A program made the translations under genes and the position numbers. DNA of 64,000 nt from NCBI GenBank assembly GCA_023078555.1, contig JALAAN010000010.1:62001-126000 (forward strand), given 5' to 3'. The number at the start of each line of letters is the position of its first letter. The stretch's first letter is position 1. The notes under the pieces were generated by a model. It saw only the letters and a program-made list of their open reading frames with translations, searched no databases and had not been told where the DNA came from. Origin of the DNA: Ulva prolifera. Taxonomy: Eukaryota; Chlorophyta; Ulvophyceae; Ulvales; Ulvaceae. Shown in pieces: positions 25,603 to 37,530 of this stretch.

Positions 25603-28600
25603 TATGTCAAAGGAATGTGGTGTAGAAGTTTGGAGGCAATCAAGTGATAAGTCAGGGCTAGGGCTGCTATCAATGTTGAAATGGCAGCACGCTCTCCCGC
25701 CACTCATGCAGAAATCTCGCCCTCGCAAAAACAGGTTCCCAACCTCACGTTAGGGGCTGAATCTTTGCACATGATGCTATCTATGTCAAATTAATGTGAT
25801 GTGAGGGTTTGGAGGCAATCAAGTGATAACTCAGGGCTAGGGCTGCTTTAAATGTTGAAATGGCAGCGTGCTCCCAAGCCACTCATGCAGAAATCTCGCA
25901 CCTCACAAAAACAGGTTCCCATCCTCACCTTAGGGGCTGAATCTTTGCACATGATGCTCTCTATGTCAAAGGAATGTGGTGTAGAAGTTTGGAGGCAATC
26001 AAGTGATAAGTCAGGGCTAGGGCTGCTATCAATGTTGAAATGGCAGCACGCTCTCCCGCCACTCATGCAGAAATATCGCCCTCGCAAAAACAGGTTCCCA
26101 ACCTCACGTTAGGGGCTGAATCTTTGCACATGATGCTATCTATGTCAAATTAATGTGATGTGAGGGTTTGGAGGCAATCAAGTGATAACTCAGGGCTAGG
26201 GCTGCTTTAAATGTTGAAATGGCAGCGTGCTCCCATGCCACTCATGCAGAAATCTCGCACCTCACAAAAACAGGTTCCCAACCTCACCTTAGGGGCTGAA
26301 TCTTTGCACATGATGCTCTCTATGTCAAAGGAATGTGGTGTAGAAGTTTGGAGGCAATCAAGTGATAAGTCAGGGCTAGGGCTGCCATCAATGTTGAAAT
26401 GGCAGCGTGCTCCCATGCCACTCATGCAGAAATCCCGCGCCTCACAAAAACATGTTCCCAACATCACGTTAGGGGCTGAATCTTTGCACATGATGCTCTC
26501 TATGTCAAAGGAATGTGGTCTAGAAGTTTGGAGGCAATCAAGTGACAAGTCAGGGCAAGGGCTGCTATCAATGTTGAAATGGCAGCGCGCTCACCCGCCA
26601 CTCATGCAGAAATCCCGCGCTTCACAAAAATAGGTTCCCAACCTCACGTTAGGGGCTGAATCTTTGCAAATGATGCTCTCTATGTCAAAGGAATGTGTTC
26701 TAGAAGTTTGGAGGCAATCAAGTGATATGTCAGGGCTAGGGCTGCTATCAATGTTGAAATGGCAGCGTGCTCCCATGCCCCTCATGCAGAAATCCCGCCC
26801 TCACAAAAACAGGTTCCCAACCTCACGTTCGGGGCTGAATCTTTGCACATGATGCTCTCTATGTCAAAGGAATGTGGTGTAGAAGTTTGGAGGCAATCAA
26901 GTGATAAGTCAGGGCTAGGGCTGCTATCAATGTTGAAATGGCAGCGCGCTCTCCCGCCACTCATGCAGAAATCCCGCGCCTCACAAAAACAGGTTCCCAA
27001 CCTCACGTTAGGGGCTGAATCTTTGCACATGATGCTCTCTTTGTCAAAGGAATGTGGTCTAGAAGTTTGGAGGCAATCAAGTGATAAGTCAGGGCAAGGG
27101 TTGCTATCAATGTTGAAAAGGCAGCGCGCTCTCCCGCCCCTCATGCAGAAATCCCGCGCCTCACAAAAACAGGTTCCCAACCTGACGTTAGGGGCTGAAT
27201 CTTTGCACATGATGCTCTCTATGTCAAAGGAATGTGGTCTAGAAGTTTGGAGGCAATCAAGTGACAAGTCAGGGCAAGGGCTGCTATCAATGTTGAAATG
27301 GCAGCGCGCTCTCCCGCCCCTCATGCAGAAATCCCGCGCCTCACAAAAACAGGTTCCCAACCTGACGTTAGGGGCTGAATCTTTGCACATGATGCTCTCT
27401 ATGTCAAAGGAATGTGGTGTAGAAGTTTGGAGGCAATCAAGTGATAAGTCAGGGCTAGGGCTGCCATCAATGTTGAAATGGCAGCGTGCTCCCATGCCAC
27501 TCATGCAGAAATCCCGCGCCTCACAAAAACATGTTCCCAACATCACGTTAGGGGCTGAATCTTTGCACATGATGCTCTCTATGTCAAAGGAATGTGGTCT
27601 AGAAGTTTGGAGGCAATCAAGTGATAAGTCAGGGCTAGGGCTGCTATCAATGTTGAAATGGCAGCGTGCTCCCATGCCCCTCATGCAGAAATCTCGCACC
27701 TCACAAAAACAGGTTCCCAACCTCACCTTAGGGGCTGAATCTTTGCACATGATGCTCTCTATGTCAAAGGAATGTGGTGTAGAAGTTTGGAGGCAATCAA
27801 GTGATAAGTCAGGGCTAGGGCTGCTATCAATGTTGAAATGGCAGCACGCTCTCCCGCCACTCATGCAGAAATCTCGCCCTCGCAAAATCAGGTTCCCAAC
27901 CTCACGTTAGGGGCTGAATCTTTGCACATGATGCTATCTATGTCAAAATAATGTGATGTGAGGGTTTGGAGGCAATCAAGTGATAACTCAGGGCTAGGGC
28001 TGCTTTAAATGTTGAAATGGCAGCGTGCTCCCATGCCACTCATGCAGAAATCTCGCACCTCACAAAAACAGGTTCCCAACCTCACCTTAGGGGCTGAATC
28101 TTTGCACATGATGCTCTCTATGTCAAAGGAATGTGGTGTAGAAGTTTGGAGGCAATCAAGTGATAAGTCAGGGCTAGGGCTGCTATCAATGTTGAAATGG
28201 CAGCGCGCTCTCCCGCCACTCATGCAGAAATCCCGCGCCTCACAAAAACAGGTTCCCAACCTCACGTTAGGGGCTGAATCTTTGCACATGATGCTCTCTT
28301 TGTCAAAGGAATGTGGTCTAGAAGTTTGGAGGCAATCAAGTGATAAGTCAGGGCAAGGGTTGCTATCAATGTTGAAAAGGCAGCGCGCTCTCCCGCCCCT
28401 CATGCAGAAATCCCGCGCCTCACAAAAACAGGTTCCCAACCTCACGTTAGGGGCTGAATCTTTGCACATGATACTCTCTATGTCAAAGGAATGTGGTGTA
28501 GAAGTTTGGAGGCAATCAAGTGATAAGTCAGGGCAAGGGCTGCTATCAATGTTGAAAAGGCAGCGCGCTCTCCCGCCCCTCATGCAGAAATCTCGCCCTC

Positions 28601-29621
28601 ACAAAAACAGGTTCCCAACCTCACGTTAGGGGCTGAATCTTTGCACATGATGCTCTCTATGTCAAAGGAATGTGGTGTAGAAGTTTGGAGGCAATCAAGT
28701 GATAAGTCAGGGCTAGGGCTGCCATCAATGTTGAAATGGCAGCGTGCTCCCATGCCACTCATGCAGAAATCTCGCGCCTCACAAAAACATGTTCCCAACA
28801 TCACGTTAGGGGCTGAATCTTTGCACATGATGCTCTCTATGTCAAAGGAATGTGCTCTAGAAGTTTGGAGGCAATCAAGTGATAAGTCAGGGCTAGGGCT
28901 GCTATCAATGTTGAAATGGCAGCGTGCTCCCATGCCCCTCATGCAGAAATCTCGCCCCCACAAAAACAGGTTCCCAACCTCACGTTAGGGGCTGAATCTT
29001 TGCACATGATGCTCTCTTTGTCAAAGGAATGTGGTCTAGAAGGTTGGAGGCAATCAAGTGATAAGTCAGGGCAAGGGTTGCTATCAATGTTGAAAAGGCA
29101 GCGCGCTCTCCCGCCCCTCATGCAGAAATCCCGCGCCTCACAAAAACAGGTTCCCAACCTCACGTTAGGGGCTGAATCTTTGCACATGATGCTCTCTATG
29201 TCAAAGGAATGTGGTCTAGAAGTTTGGAGGCAATCAAGTGACAAGTCAGGGCAAGGGCTGCTATCAATGTTGAAATGGCAGCGCGCTCTCCCGCCACTCA
29301 TGCAGAAATCCCGCGCTTCACAAAAACAGGTTCCCAACCTCACGTTAGGGGCTGAATCTTTGCACATGATACTCTCTATGTCACAGGAATGTGGTCTAGA
29401 AGTTTGGAGGCAGTCAAGTGATAAGTCAGGGCAAGGGCTCCTATCAATGTTGAAATGGCAGCGCGCTCTCCCGCCACTCATGCAGAAATCTCGCGCCTCA
29501 CAAAAACATGTTCCCAACCTCACGTTAGGGGCTGAATCTTTGCACATGATGCTCTTTATGTCAAAGGAATGTGGTGTAGAAGTTTGGAGGCAATCAAGTG
29601 ATAAGTCAGGGCTAGGGCTGC
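25603..29621. repeat. Tandem higher-order unit of 3,954 bp, copy 2
   Basis: Second copy of the preceding unit. The match extends about 65 bp past one full period and ends near 29,621, where CTGCCATCA replaces CTGCTATCA. The only private change I noticed is CGCAAAATCAGG near 27,887. Such near-identity over 4 kb implies a very recent duplication or an assembly artefact. Confidence 0.92.
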
Positions 29622-30994
29622 CATCAATGTTGAAATGGCAGCGTGCTCCCATGCCACTCATGCAGAAATCCCGCGCCTCACAAAAACATGTTCCCAACAT
29701 CACGTTAGGGGCTGAATCTTTGCACATGATGCTCTCTATGTCAAAGGAATGTGGTCTAGAAGTTTGGAGGCAATCAAGTGATAAGTCAGGGCTAGGGCTG
29801 CTATCAATGTTGAAATGGCAGCGTGCTCCCATGCCCCTCATGCAGAAATCTCGCACCTCACAAAAACAGGTTCCCAACCTCACCTTAGGGGCTGAATCTT
29901 TGCACATGATGCTCTCTTTTACAAGGAATGTGGTGTAGAAGTTTGGAGGCAATCAAGTGATAAGTCAGGGCTAGGGCTACTATCAATGTTGAAATGGCAG
30001 CGCGCTCTCCCGCCACTCATGCAGAAATCCCGCGCCTCACAAAAACAGGTTCCCAACCTCACGTTAGGGGCTGAATCTTTGCACATGATGCTCTCTTTGT
30101 CAAAGGAATGTGGTCTAGAAGTTTGGAGGCAATCAAGTGATAAGTCAGGGCAAGGGTTGCTATCAATGTTGAAAAGGCAGCGCGCTCTCCCGCCCCTCAT
30201 GCAGAAATCCCGCGCCTCACAAAAACAGGTTCCCAACCTCACGTTAGGGGCTGAATCTTTGCACATGATACTCTCTATGTCAAAGGAATGTGGTGTAGAA
30301 GTTTGGAGGCAATCAAGTGATAAGTCAGGGCAAGGGCTGCTATCAATGTTGAAAAGGCAGCGCGCTCTCCCGCCCCTCATGCAGAAATCTCGCCCTCACA
30401 AAAACAGGTTCCCAACCTCACGTTAGGGGCTGAATCTTTGCACATGATGCTCTCTATGTCAAAGGAATGTGGTGTAGAAGTTTGGAGGCAATCAAGTGAT
30501 AAGTCAGGGCTAGGGCTGCCATCAATGTTGAAATGGCAGCGTGCTCCCATGCCACTCATGCAGAAATCTCGCGCCTCACAAAAACATGTTCCCAACATCA
30601 CGTTAGGGGCTGAATCTTTGCACATGATGCTCTCTATGTCAAAGGAATGTGCTCTAGAAGTTTGGAGGCAATCAAGTGATAAGTCAGGGCTAGGGCTGCT
30701 ATCAATGTTGAAATGGCAGCGTGCTCCCATGCCCCTCATGCAGAAATCTCGCCCCCACAAAAACAGGTTCCCAACCTCACGTTAGGGGCTGAATCTTTGC
30801 ACATGATGCTCTCTTTGTCAAAGGAATGTGGTCTAGAAGTTTGGAGGCAATCAAGTGATAAGTCAGGGCAAGGGTTGCTATCAATGTTGAAAAGGCAGCG
30901 CGCTCTCCCGCCCCTCATGCAGAAATCCCGCGCCTCACAAAAACAGGTTCCCAACCTCACGTTAGGGGCTGATCCTTTGCACATGATGCTCTCT
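27761..30994. repeat. Tandem higher-order unit of 3,234 bp, copy 1
   Basis: Eighteen monomers less six bases, repeated at 30,995 and overlapping the right part of the 3,954-bp unit. It contains a 10-monomer (1,797 bp) sub-period: the block with TGTGCTCTAG and GCCCCCACAAA starts again 1,797 bp later. It also holds the first TTTTACAAGG monomer (about 29,917), a second type of one-base deletion. Confidence 0.88.
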
Positions 30995-33900
30995 TTGTCA
31001 AAGGAATGTGGTGTAGAAGTTTGGAGGCAATCAAGTGATAAGTCAGGGCTAGGGCTGCTATCAATGTTGAAATGGCAGCACGCTCTCCCGCCACTCATGC
31101 AGAAATCTCGCCCTCGCAAAAACAGGTTCCCAACCTCACGTTAGGGGCTGAATCTTTGCACATGATGCTATCTATGTCAAAATAATGTGATGTGAGGGTT
31201 TGGAGGCAATCAAGTGATAACTCAGGGCTAGGGCTGCTTTAAATGTTGAAATGGCAGCGTGCTCCCATGCCACTCATGCAGAAATCTCGCACCTCACAAA
31301 AACAGGTTCCCAACCTCACCTTAGGGGCTGAATCTTTGCACATGATGCTCTCTATGTCAAAGGAATGTGGTGTAGAAGTTTGGAGGCAATCAAGTGATAA
31401 GTCAGGGCTAGGGCTGCTATCAATGTTGAAATGGCAGCGCGCTCTCCCGCCACTCATGCAGAAATCCCGCGCCTCACAAAAACAGGTTCCCAACCTCACG
31501 TTAGGGGCTGAATCTTTGCACATGATGCTCTCTTTGTCAAAGGAATGTGGTCTAGAAGTTTGGAGGCAATCAAGTGATAAGTCAGGGCAAGGGTTGCTAT
31601 CAATGTTGAAAAGGCAGCGCGCTCTCCCGCCCCTCATGCAGAAATCCCGCGCCTCACAAAAACAGGTTCCCAACCTCACGTTAGGGGCTGAATCTTTGCA
31701 CATGATACTCTCTATGTCAAAGGAATGTGGTGTAGAAGTTTGGAGGCAATCAAGTGATAAGTCAGGGCAAGGGCTGCTATCAATGTTGAAAAGGCAGCGC
31801 GCTCTCCCGCCCCTCATGCAGAAATCTCGCCCTCACAAAAACAGGTTCCCAACCTCACGTTAGGGGCTGAATCTTTGCACATGATGCTCTCTATGTCAAA
31901 GGAATGTGGTGTAGAAGTTTGGAGGCAATCAAGTGATAAGTCAGGGCTAGGGCTGCCATCAATGTTGAAATGGCAGCGTGCTCCCATGCCACTCATGCAG
32001 AAATCTCGCGCCTCACAAAAACATGTTCCCAACATCACGTTAGGGGCTGAATCTTTGCACATGATGCTCTCTATGTCAAAGGAATGTGCTCTAGAAGTTT
32101 GGAGGCAATCAAGTGATAAGTCAGGGCTAGGGCTGCTATCAATGTTGAAATGGCAGCGTGCTCCCATGCCCCTCATGCAGAAATCTCGCCCCCACAAAAA
32201 CAGGTTCCCAACCTCACGTTAGGGGCTGAATCTTTGCACATGATGCTCTCTTTGTCAAAGGAATGTGGTCTAGAAGGTTGGAGGCAATCAAGTGATAAGT
32301 CAGGGCAAGGGTTGCTATCAATGTTGAAAAGGCAGCGCGCTCTCCCGCCCCTCATGCAGAAATCCCGCGCCTCACAAAAACAGGTTCCCAACCTCACGTT
32401 AGGGGCTGAATCTTTGCACATGATGCTCTCTATGTCAAAGGAATGTGGTCTAGAAGTTTGGAGGCAATCAAGTGACAAGTCAGGGCAAGGGCTGCTATCA
32501 ATGTTGAAATGGCAGCGCGCTCTCCCGCCACTCATGCAGAAATCCCGCGCTTCACAAAAACAGGTTCCCAACCTCACGTTAGGGGCTGAATCTTTGCACA
32601 TGATACTCTCTATGTCACAGGAATGTGGTCTAGAAGTTTGGAGGCAGTCAAGTGATAAGTCAGGGCAAGGGCTCCTATCAATGTTGAAATGGCAGCGCGC
32701 TCTCCCGCCACTCATGCAGAAATCTCGCGCCTCACAAAAACATGTTCCCAACCTCACGTTAGGGGCTGAATCTTTGCACATGATGCTCTTTATGTCAAAG
32801 GAATGTGGTGTAGAAGTTTGGAGGCAATCAAGTGATAAGTCAGGGCTAGGGCTGCCATCAATGTTGAAATGGCAGCGTGCTCCCATGCCACTCATGCAGA
32901 AATCCCGCGCCTCACAAAAACATGTTCCCAACATCACGTTAGGGGCTGAATCTTTGCACATGATGCTCTCTATGTCAAAGGAATGTGGTCTAGAAGTTTG
33001 GAGGCAATCAAGTGATAAGTCAGGGCTAGGGCTGCTATCAATGTTGAAATGGCAGCGTGCTCCCATGCCCCTCATGCAGAAATCTCGCACCTCACAAAAA
33101 CAGGTTCCCAACCTCACCTTAGGGGCTGAATCTTTGCACATGATGCTCTCTTTTACAAGGAATGTGGTGTAGAAGTTTGGAGGCAATCAAGTGATAAGTC
33201 AGGGCTAGGGCTACTATCAATGTTGAAATGGCAGCGCGCTCTCCCGCCACTCATGCAGAAATCCCGCGCCTCACAAAAACAGGTTCCCAACCTCACGTTA
33301 GGGGCTGAATCTTTGCACATGATGCTCTCTTTGTCAAAGGAATGTGGTCTAGAAGTTTGGAGGCAATCAAGTGATAAGTCAGGGCAAGGGTTGCTATCAA
33401 TGTTGAAAAGGCAGCGCGCTCTCCCGCCCCTCATGCAGAAATCCCGCGCCTCACAAAAACAGGTTCCCAACCTCACGTTAGGGGCTGAATCTTTGCACAT
33501 GATACTCTCTATGTCAAAGGAATGTGGTGTAGAAGTTTGGAGGCAATCAAGTGATAAGTCAGGGCAAGGGCTGCTATCAATGTTGAAAAGGCAGCGCGCT
33601 CTCCCGCCCCTCATGCAGAAATCTCGCCCTCACAAAAACAGGTTCCCAACCTCACGTTAGGGGCTGAATCTTTGCACATGATGCTCTCTATGTCAAAGGA
33701 ATGTGGTGTAGAAGTTTGGAGGCAATCAAGTGATAAGTCAGGGCTAGGGCTGCCATCAATGTTGAAATGGCAGCGTGCTCCCATGCCACTCATGCAGAAA
33801 TCTCGCGCCTCACAAAAACATGTTCCCAACATCACGTTAGGGGCTGAATCTTTGCACATGATGCTCTCTATGTCAAAGGAATGTGCTCTAGAAGTTTGGA

Positions 33901-34205
33901 GGCAATCAAGTGATAAGTCAGGGCTAGGGCTGCTATCAATGTTGAAATGGCAGCGTGCTCCCATGCCCCTCATGCAGAAATCTCGCCCCCACAAAAACAG
34001 GTTCCCAACCTCACGTTAGGGGCTGAATCTTTGCACATGATGCTCTCTTTGTCAAAGGAATGTGGTCTAGAAGTTTGGAGGCAATCAAGTGATAAGTCAG
34101 GGCAAGGGTTGCTATCAATGTTGAAAAGGCAGCGCGCTCTCCCGCCCCTCATGCAGAAATCCCGCGCCTCACAAAAACAGGTTCCCAACCTCACGTTAGG
34201 GGCTG
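30995..34205. repeat. Tandem higher-order unit of 3,234 bp, copy 2
   Basis: Matches 27,761-30,971 at an offset of 3,234 bp, including CTAGAAGGTTGG (about 32,273), TTTTACAAGG (about 33,151) and CTACTATCA. The match ends where GATCCTTTG in copy 1 (about 30,971) faces GAATCTTTG here. Confidence 0.88.
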
Positions 34206-35992
34206 AATCTTTGCACATGATGCTCTCTATGTCAAAGGAATGTGGTCTAGAAGTTTGGAGGCAATCAAGTGACAAGTCAGGGCAAGGGCTGCTATCAATG
34301 TTGAAATGGCAGCGCGCTCTCCCGCCACTCATGCAGAAATCCCGCGCTTCACAAAAACAGGTTCCCAACCTCACGTTAGGGGCTGAATCTTTGCACATGA
34401 TACTCTCTATGTCACAGGAATGTGGTCTAGAAGTTTGGAGGCAGTCAAGTGATAAGTCAGGGCAAGGGCTCCTATCAATGTTGAAATGGCAGCGCGCTCT
34501 CCCGCCACTCATGCAGAAATCTCGCGCCTCACAAAAACATGTTCCCAACCTCACGTTAGGGGCTGAATCTTTGCACATGATGCTCTTTATGTCAAAGGAA
34601 TGTGGTGTAGAAGTTTGGAGGCAATCAAGTGATAAGTCAGGGCTAGGGCTGCCATCAATGTTGAAATGGCAGCGTGCTCCCATGCCACTCATGCAGAAAT
34701 CCCGCGCCTCACAAAAACATGTTCCCAACATCACGTTAGGGGCTGAATCTTTGCACATGATGCTCTCTATGTCAAAGGAATGTGGTCTAGAAGTTTGGAG
34801 GCAATCAAGTGATAAGTCAGGGCTAGGGCTGCTATCAATGTTGAAATGGCAGCGTGCTCCCATGCCCCTCATGCAGAAATCTCGCACCTCACAAAAACAG
34901 GTTCCCAACCTCACCTTAGGGGCTGAATCTTTGCACATGATGCTCTCTTTTACAAGGAATGTGGTGTAGAAGTTTGGAGGCAATCAAGTGATAAGTCAGG
35001 GCTAGGGCTGCTATCAATGTTGAAATGGCAGCGCGCTCTCCCGCCACTCATGCAGAAATCCCGCGCCTCACAAAAACAGGTTCCCAACCTCACGTTAGGG
35101 GCTGAATCTTTGCACATGATGCTCTCTTTGTCAAAGGAATGTGGTCTAGAAGTTTGGAGGCAATCAAGTGATAAGTCAGGGCAAGGGTTGCTATCAATGT
35201 TGAAAAGGCAGCGCGCTCTCCCGCCCCTCATGCAGAAATCCCGCGCCTCACAAAAACAGGTTCCCAACCTCACCTTAGGGGCCGAATCTTTGCACATGAT
35301 GCTCTCTATGTCAAAGGAATGTGGTCTAGAAGTTTGGAGGCAATCAAGTGACAAGTCAGGGCAAGGGCTGCTATCAATGTTGAAATGGCAGCGCGCTCTC
35401 CCGCCACTCATGCAGAAATCCCGCGCTTCACAAAAACAGGTTCCCAACCTCACGTTAGGGGCTGAATCTTTGCACATGATACTCTCTATGTCACAGGAAT
35501 GTGGTCTAGAAGTTTGGAGGCAATCAAGTGATAAGTCAGGGCAAGGGCTCCTATCAATGTTGAAATGGCAGCGCGCTCTTCCGCCACTCATGCAGAAATC
35601 TCGCCCTCACAAAAACAGGTTCCCAACCTCACGTTAAGGGCTGAATCTTTGCACATGATGCTATCTATGTCAAATTAATGTGATGTGAGGGTTTGGAGGC
35701 AATCAAGTGATAACTCAGGGCTAGGGCTGCTTTAAATGTTGAAATGGCAGCGTGCTCCCATGCCACTCATGCAGAAATCTCGCACCTCACAAAAACAGGT
35801 TCCCAACCTCACCTTAGGGGCTGAATCTTTGCACATGATGCTCTCTATGTCAAAGGAATGTGGTGTAGAAGTTTGGAGGCAATCAAGTGATAAGTCAGGG
35901 CTAGGGCTGCTATCAATGATGAAATGGCAGCGCGCTCTCCAGCCACTCATGCAGAAATCCCGCGCCTCACAAAAACAGGTTCCCAACCTCAC
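33214..35992. repeat. Higher-order duplication, 7,370-bp offset, left copy
   Basis: Matches 40,584-43,362 at an offset of 7,370 bp (41 monomers less 10). Shared markers include TTTTACAAGG (about 34,948 and 42,318), GGGGCCGAATC (about 35,279 and 42,649), CTCTTCCGCC and CTCCAGCCACTC. The flanking region 31,239-32,270 also matches 38,609-39,640 at the same offset, with a non-matching patch between. Confidence 0.87.
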
Positions 35993-36450
35993 CTTAGGGG
36001 CCGAATCTTTGCACATGATGCTCTCTATGTCAAAGGAATGTGGTCTAGAAGTTTGGAGGCAATCAAGTGACAAGTCAGGGCAAGGGCTGCTATCAATGTT
36101 GAAATGGCAGCGCGCTCTCCCGCCACTCATGCAGAAATCCCGCGCTTCACAAAAACAGGTTCCCAACCTCACGTTAGGGGCTGAATCTTTGCACATGATA
36201 CTCTCTATGTCACAGGAATGTGGTCTAGAAGTTTGGAGGCAATCAAGTGATAAGTCAGGGCAAGGGCTCCTATCAATGTTGAAATGGCAGCGCGCTCTTC
36301 CGCCACTCATGCAGAAATCTCGCCCTCACAAAAACAGGTTCCCAACCTCACGTTAAGGGCTGAATCTTTGCACATGATGCTATCTATGTCAAATTAATGT
36401 GATGTGAGGGTTTGGAGGCAATCAAGTGATAACTCAGGGCTAGGGCTGCT

Positions 36451-37530
36451 TTAAATGTTGAAATGGCAGCGTGCTCCCATGCCACTCATGCAGAAATCTC
36501 GCACCTCACAAAAACAGGTTCCCAACCTCACCTTAGGGGCTGAATCTTTGCACATGATGCTCTCTATGTCAAAGGAATGTGGTGTAGAAGTTTGGAGGCA
36601 ATCAAGTGATAAGTCAGGGCTAGGGCTGCTATCAATGATGAAATGGCAGCGCGCTCTCCAGCCACTCATGCAGAAATCCCGCGCCTCACAAAAACAGGTT
36701 CCCAACCTCACGTTAGGGGCTGAATCTTTGCACATGATGCTCTCTTTGTCAAAGGAATGTGGTCTAGAAATTTGGAGGCAATCAAGTGATAACTCAGGGC
36801 TAGGGCTGCTTTAAATGTTGAAATGGCAGCGTGCTCCCATGCCACTCATGCAGAAATCTCGCACCTCACAAAAACAGGTTCCCAACCTCACCTTAGGGGC
36901 TGAATCTTTGCACATGATGCTCTCTATGTCAAAGGAATGTGGTGTAGAAGTTTGGAGGCAATCAAGTGATAAATCAGGGCTAGGGCTGCTATCAATGTTG
37001 AAATGGCAGCGCGCTCTCCCGCCACTCATGCAGAAATCCCGCGCCTCACAAAAACAGGTTCCCAACCTCACGTTAGGGGCTGAATCTTTGCACATGATGC
37101 TCTCTTTGTCAAAGGAATGTGGTCTAGAAGTTTGGAGGCAATCAAGTGATAAGTCAGGGCAAGGGTTGCTATCAATGTTGAAAAGGCAGCGCGCTCTCCC
37201 GCCCCTCATGCAGAAATCCCGCGCCTCACAAAAACAGGTTCCCAACCTCACGTTAGGGGCTGAATCTTTGCACATGATGCTCTCTTTGTCAAAGGAATGT
37301 GGTCTAGAAGTTTGGAGGCAATCAAGTGATAAGTCAGGGCTAGGGCTGCTATCAATGTTGAAATGGCAGCACGCTCTCCCGCCACTCATGCAGAAATCTC
37401 GCCCTCGCAAAAACAGGTTCCCAACCTCACGTTAGGGGCTGAATCTTTGCACATGATGCTATCTATGTCAAATTAATGTGATGTGAGGGTTTGGAGGCAA
37501 TTAAGTGATAACTCAGGGCTAGGGCTGCTT
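36451..37530. repeat. Segment with hybrid monomer and short HOR spacing
   Basis: Punctuation monomers at 36,374 and 37,453 are 1,079 bp apart. Between them a hybrid monomer near 36,720-36,820 has an ordinary left half (CTAGAAATTTGG) and a punctuation right half (AACTCAGGGC, CTTTAAATG). The same hybrid architecture recurs near 47,755, 53,145 and 60,515. A CAATTAAGTG change near 37,498 is shared with about 44,508. Confidence 0.8.
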
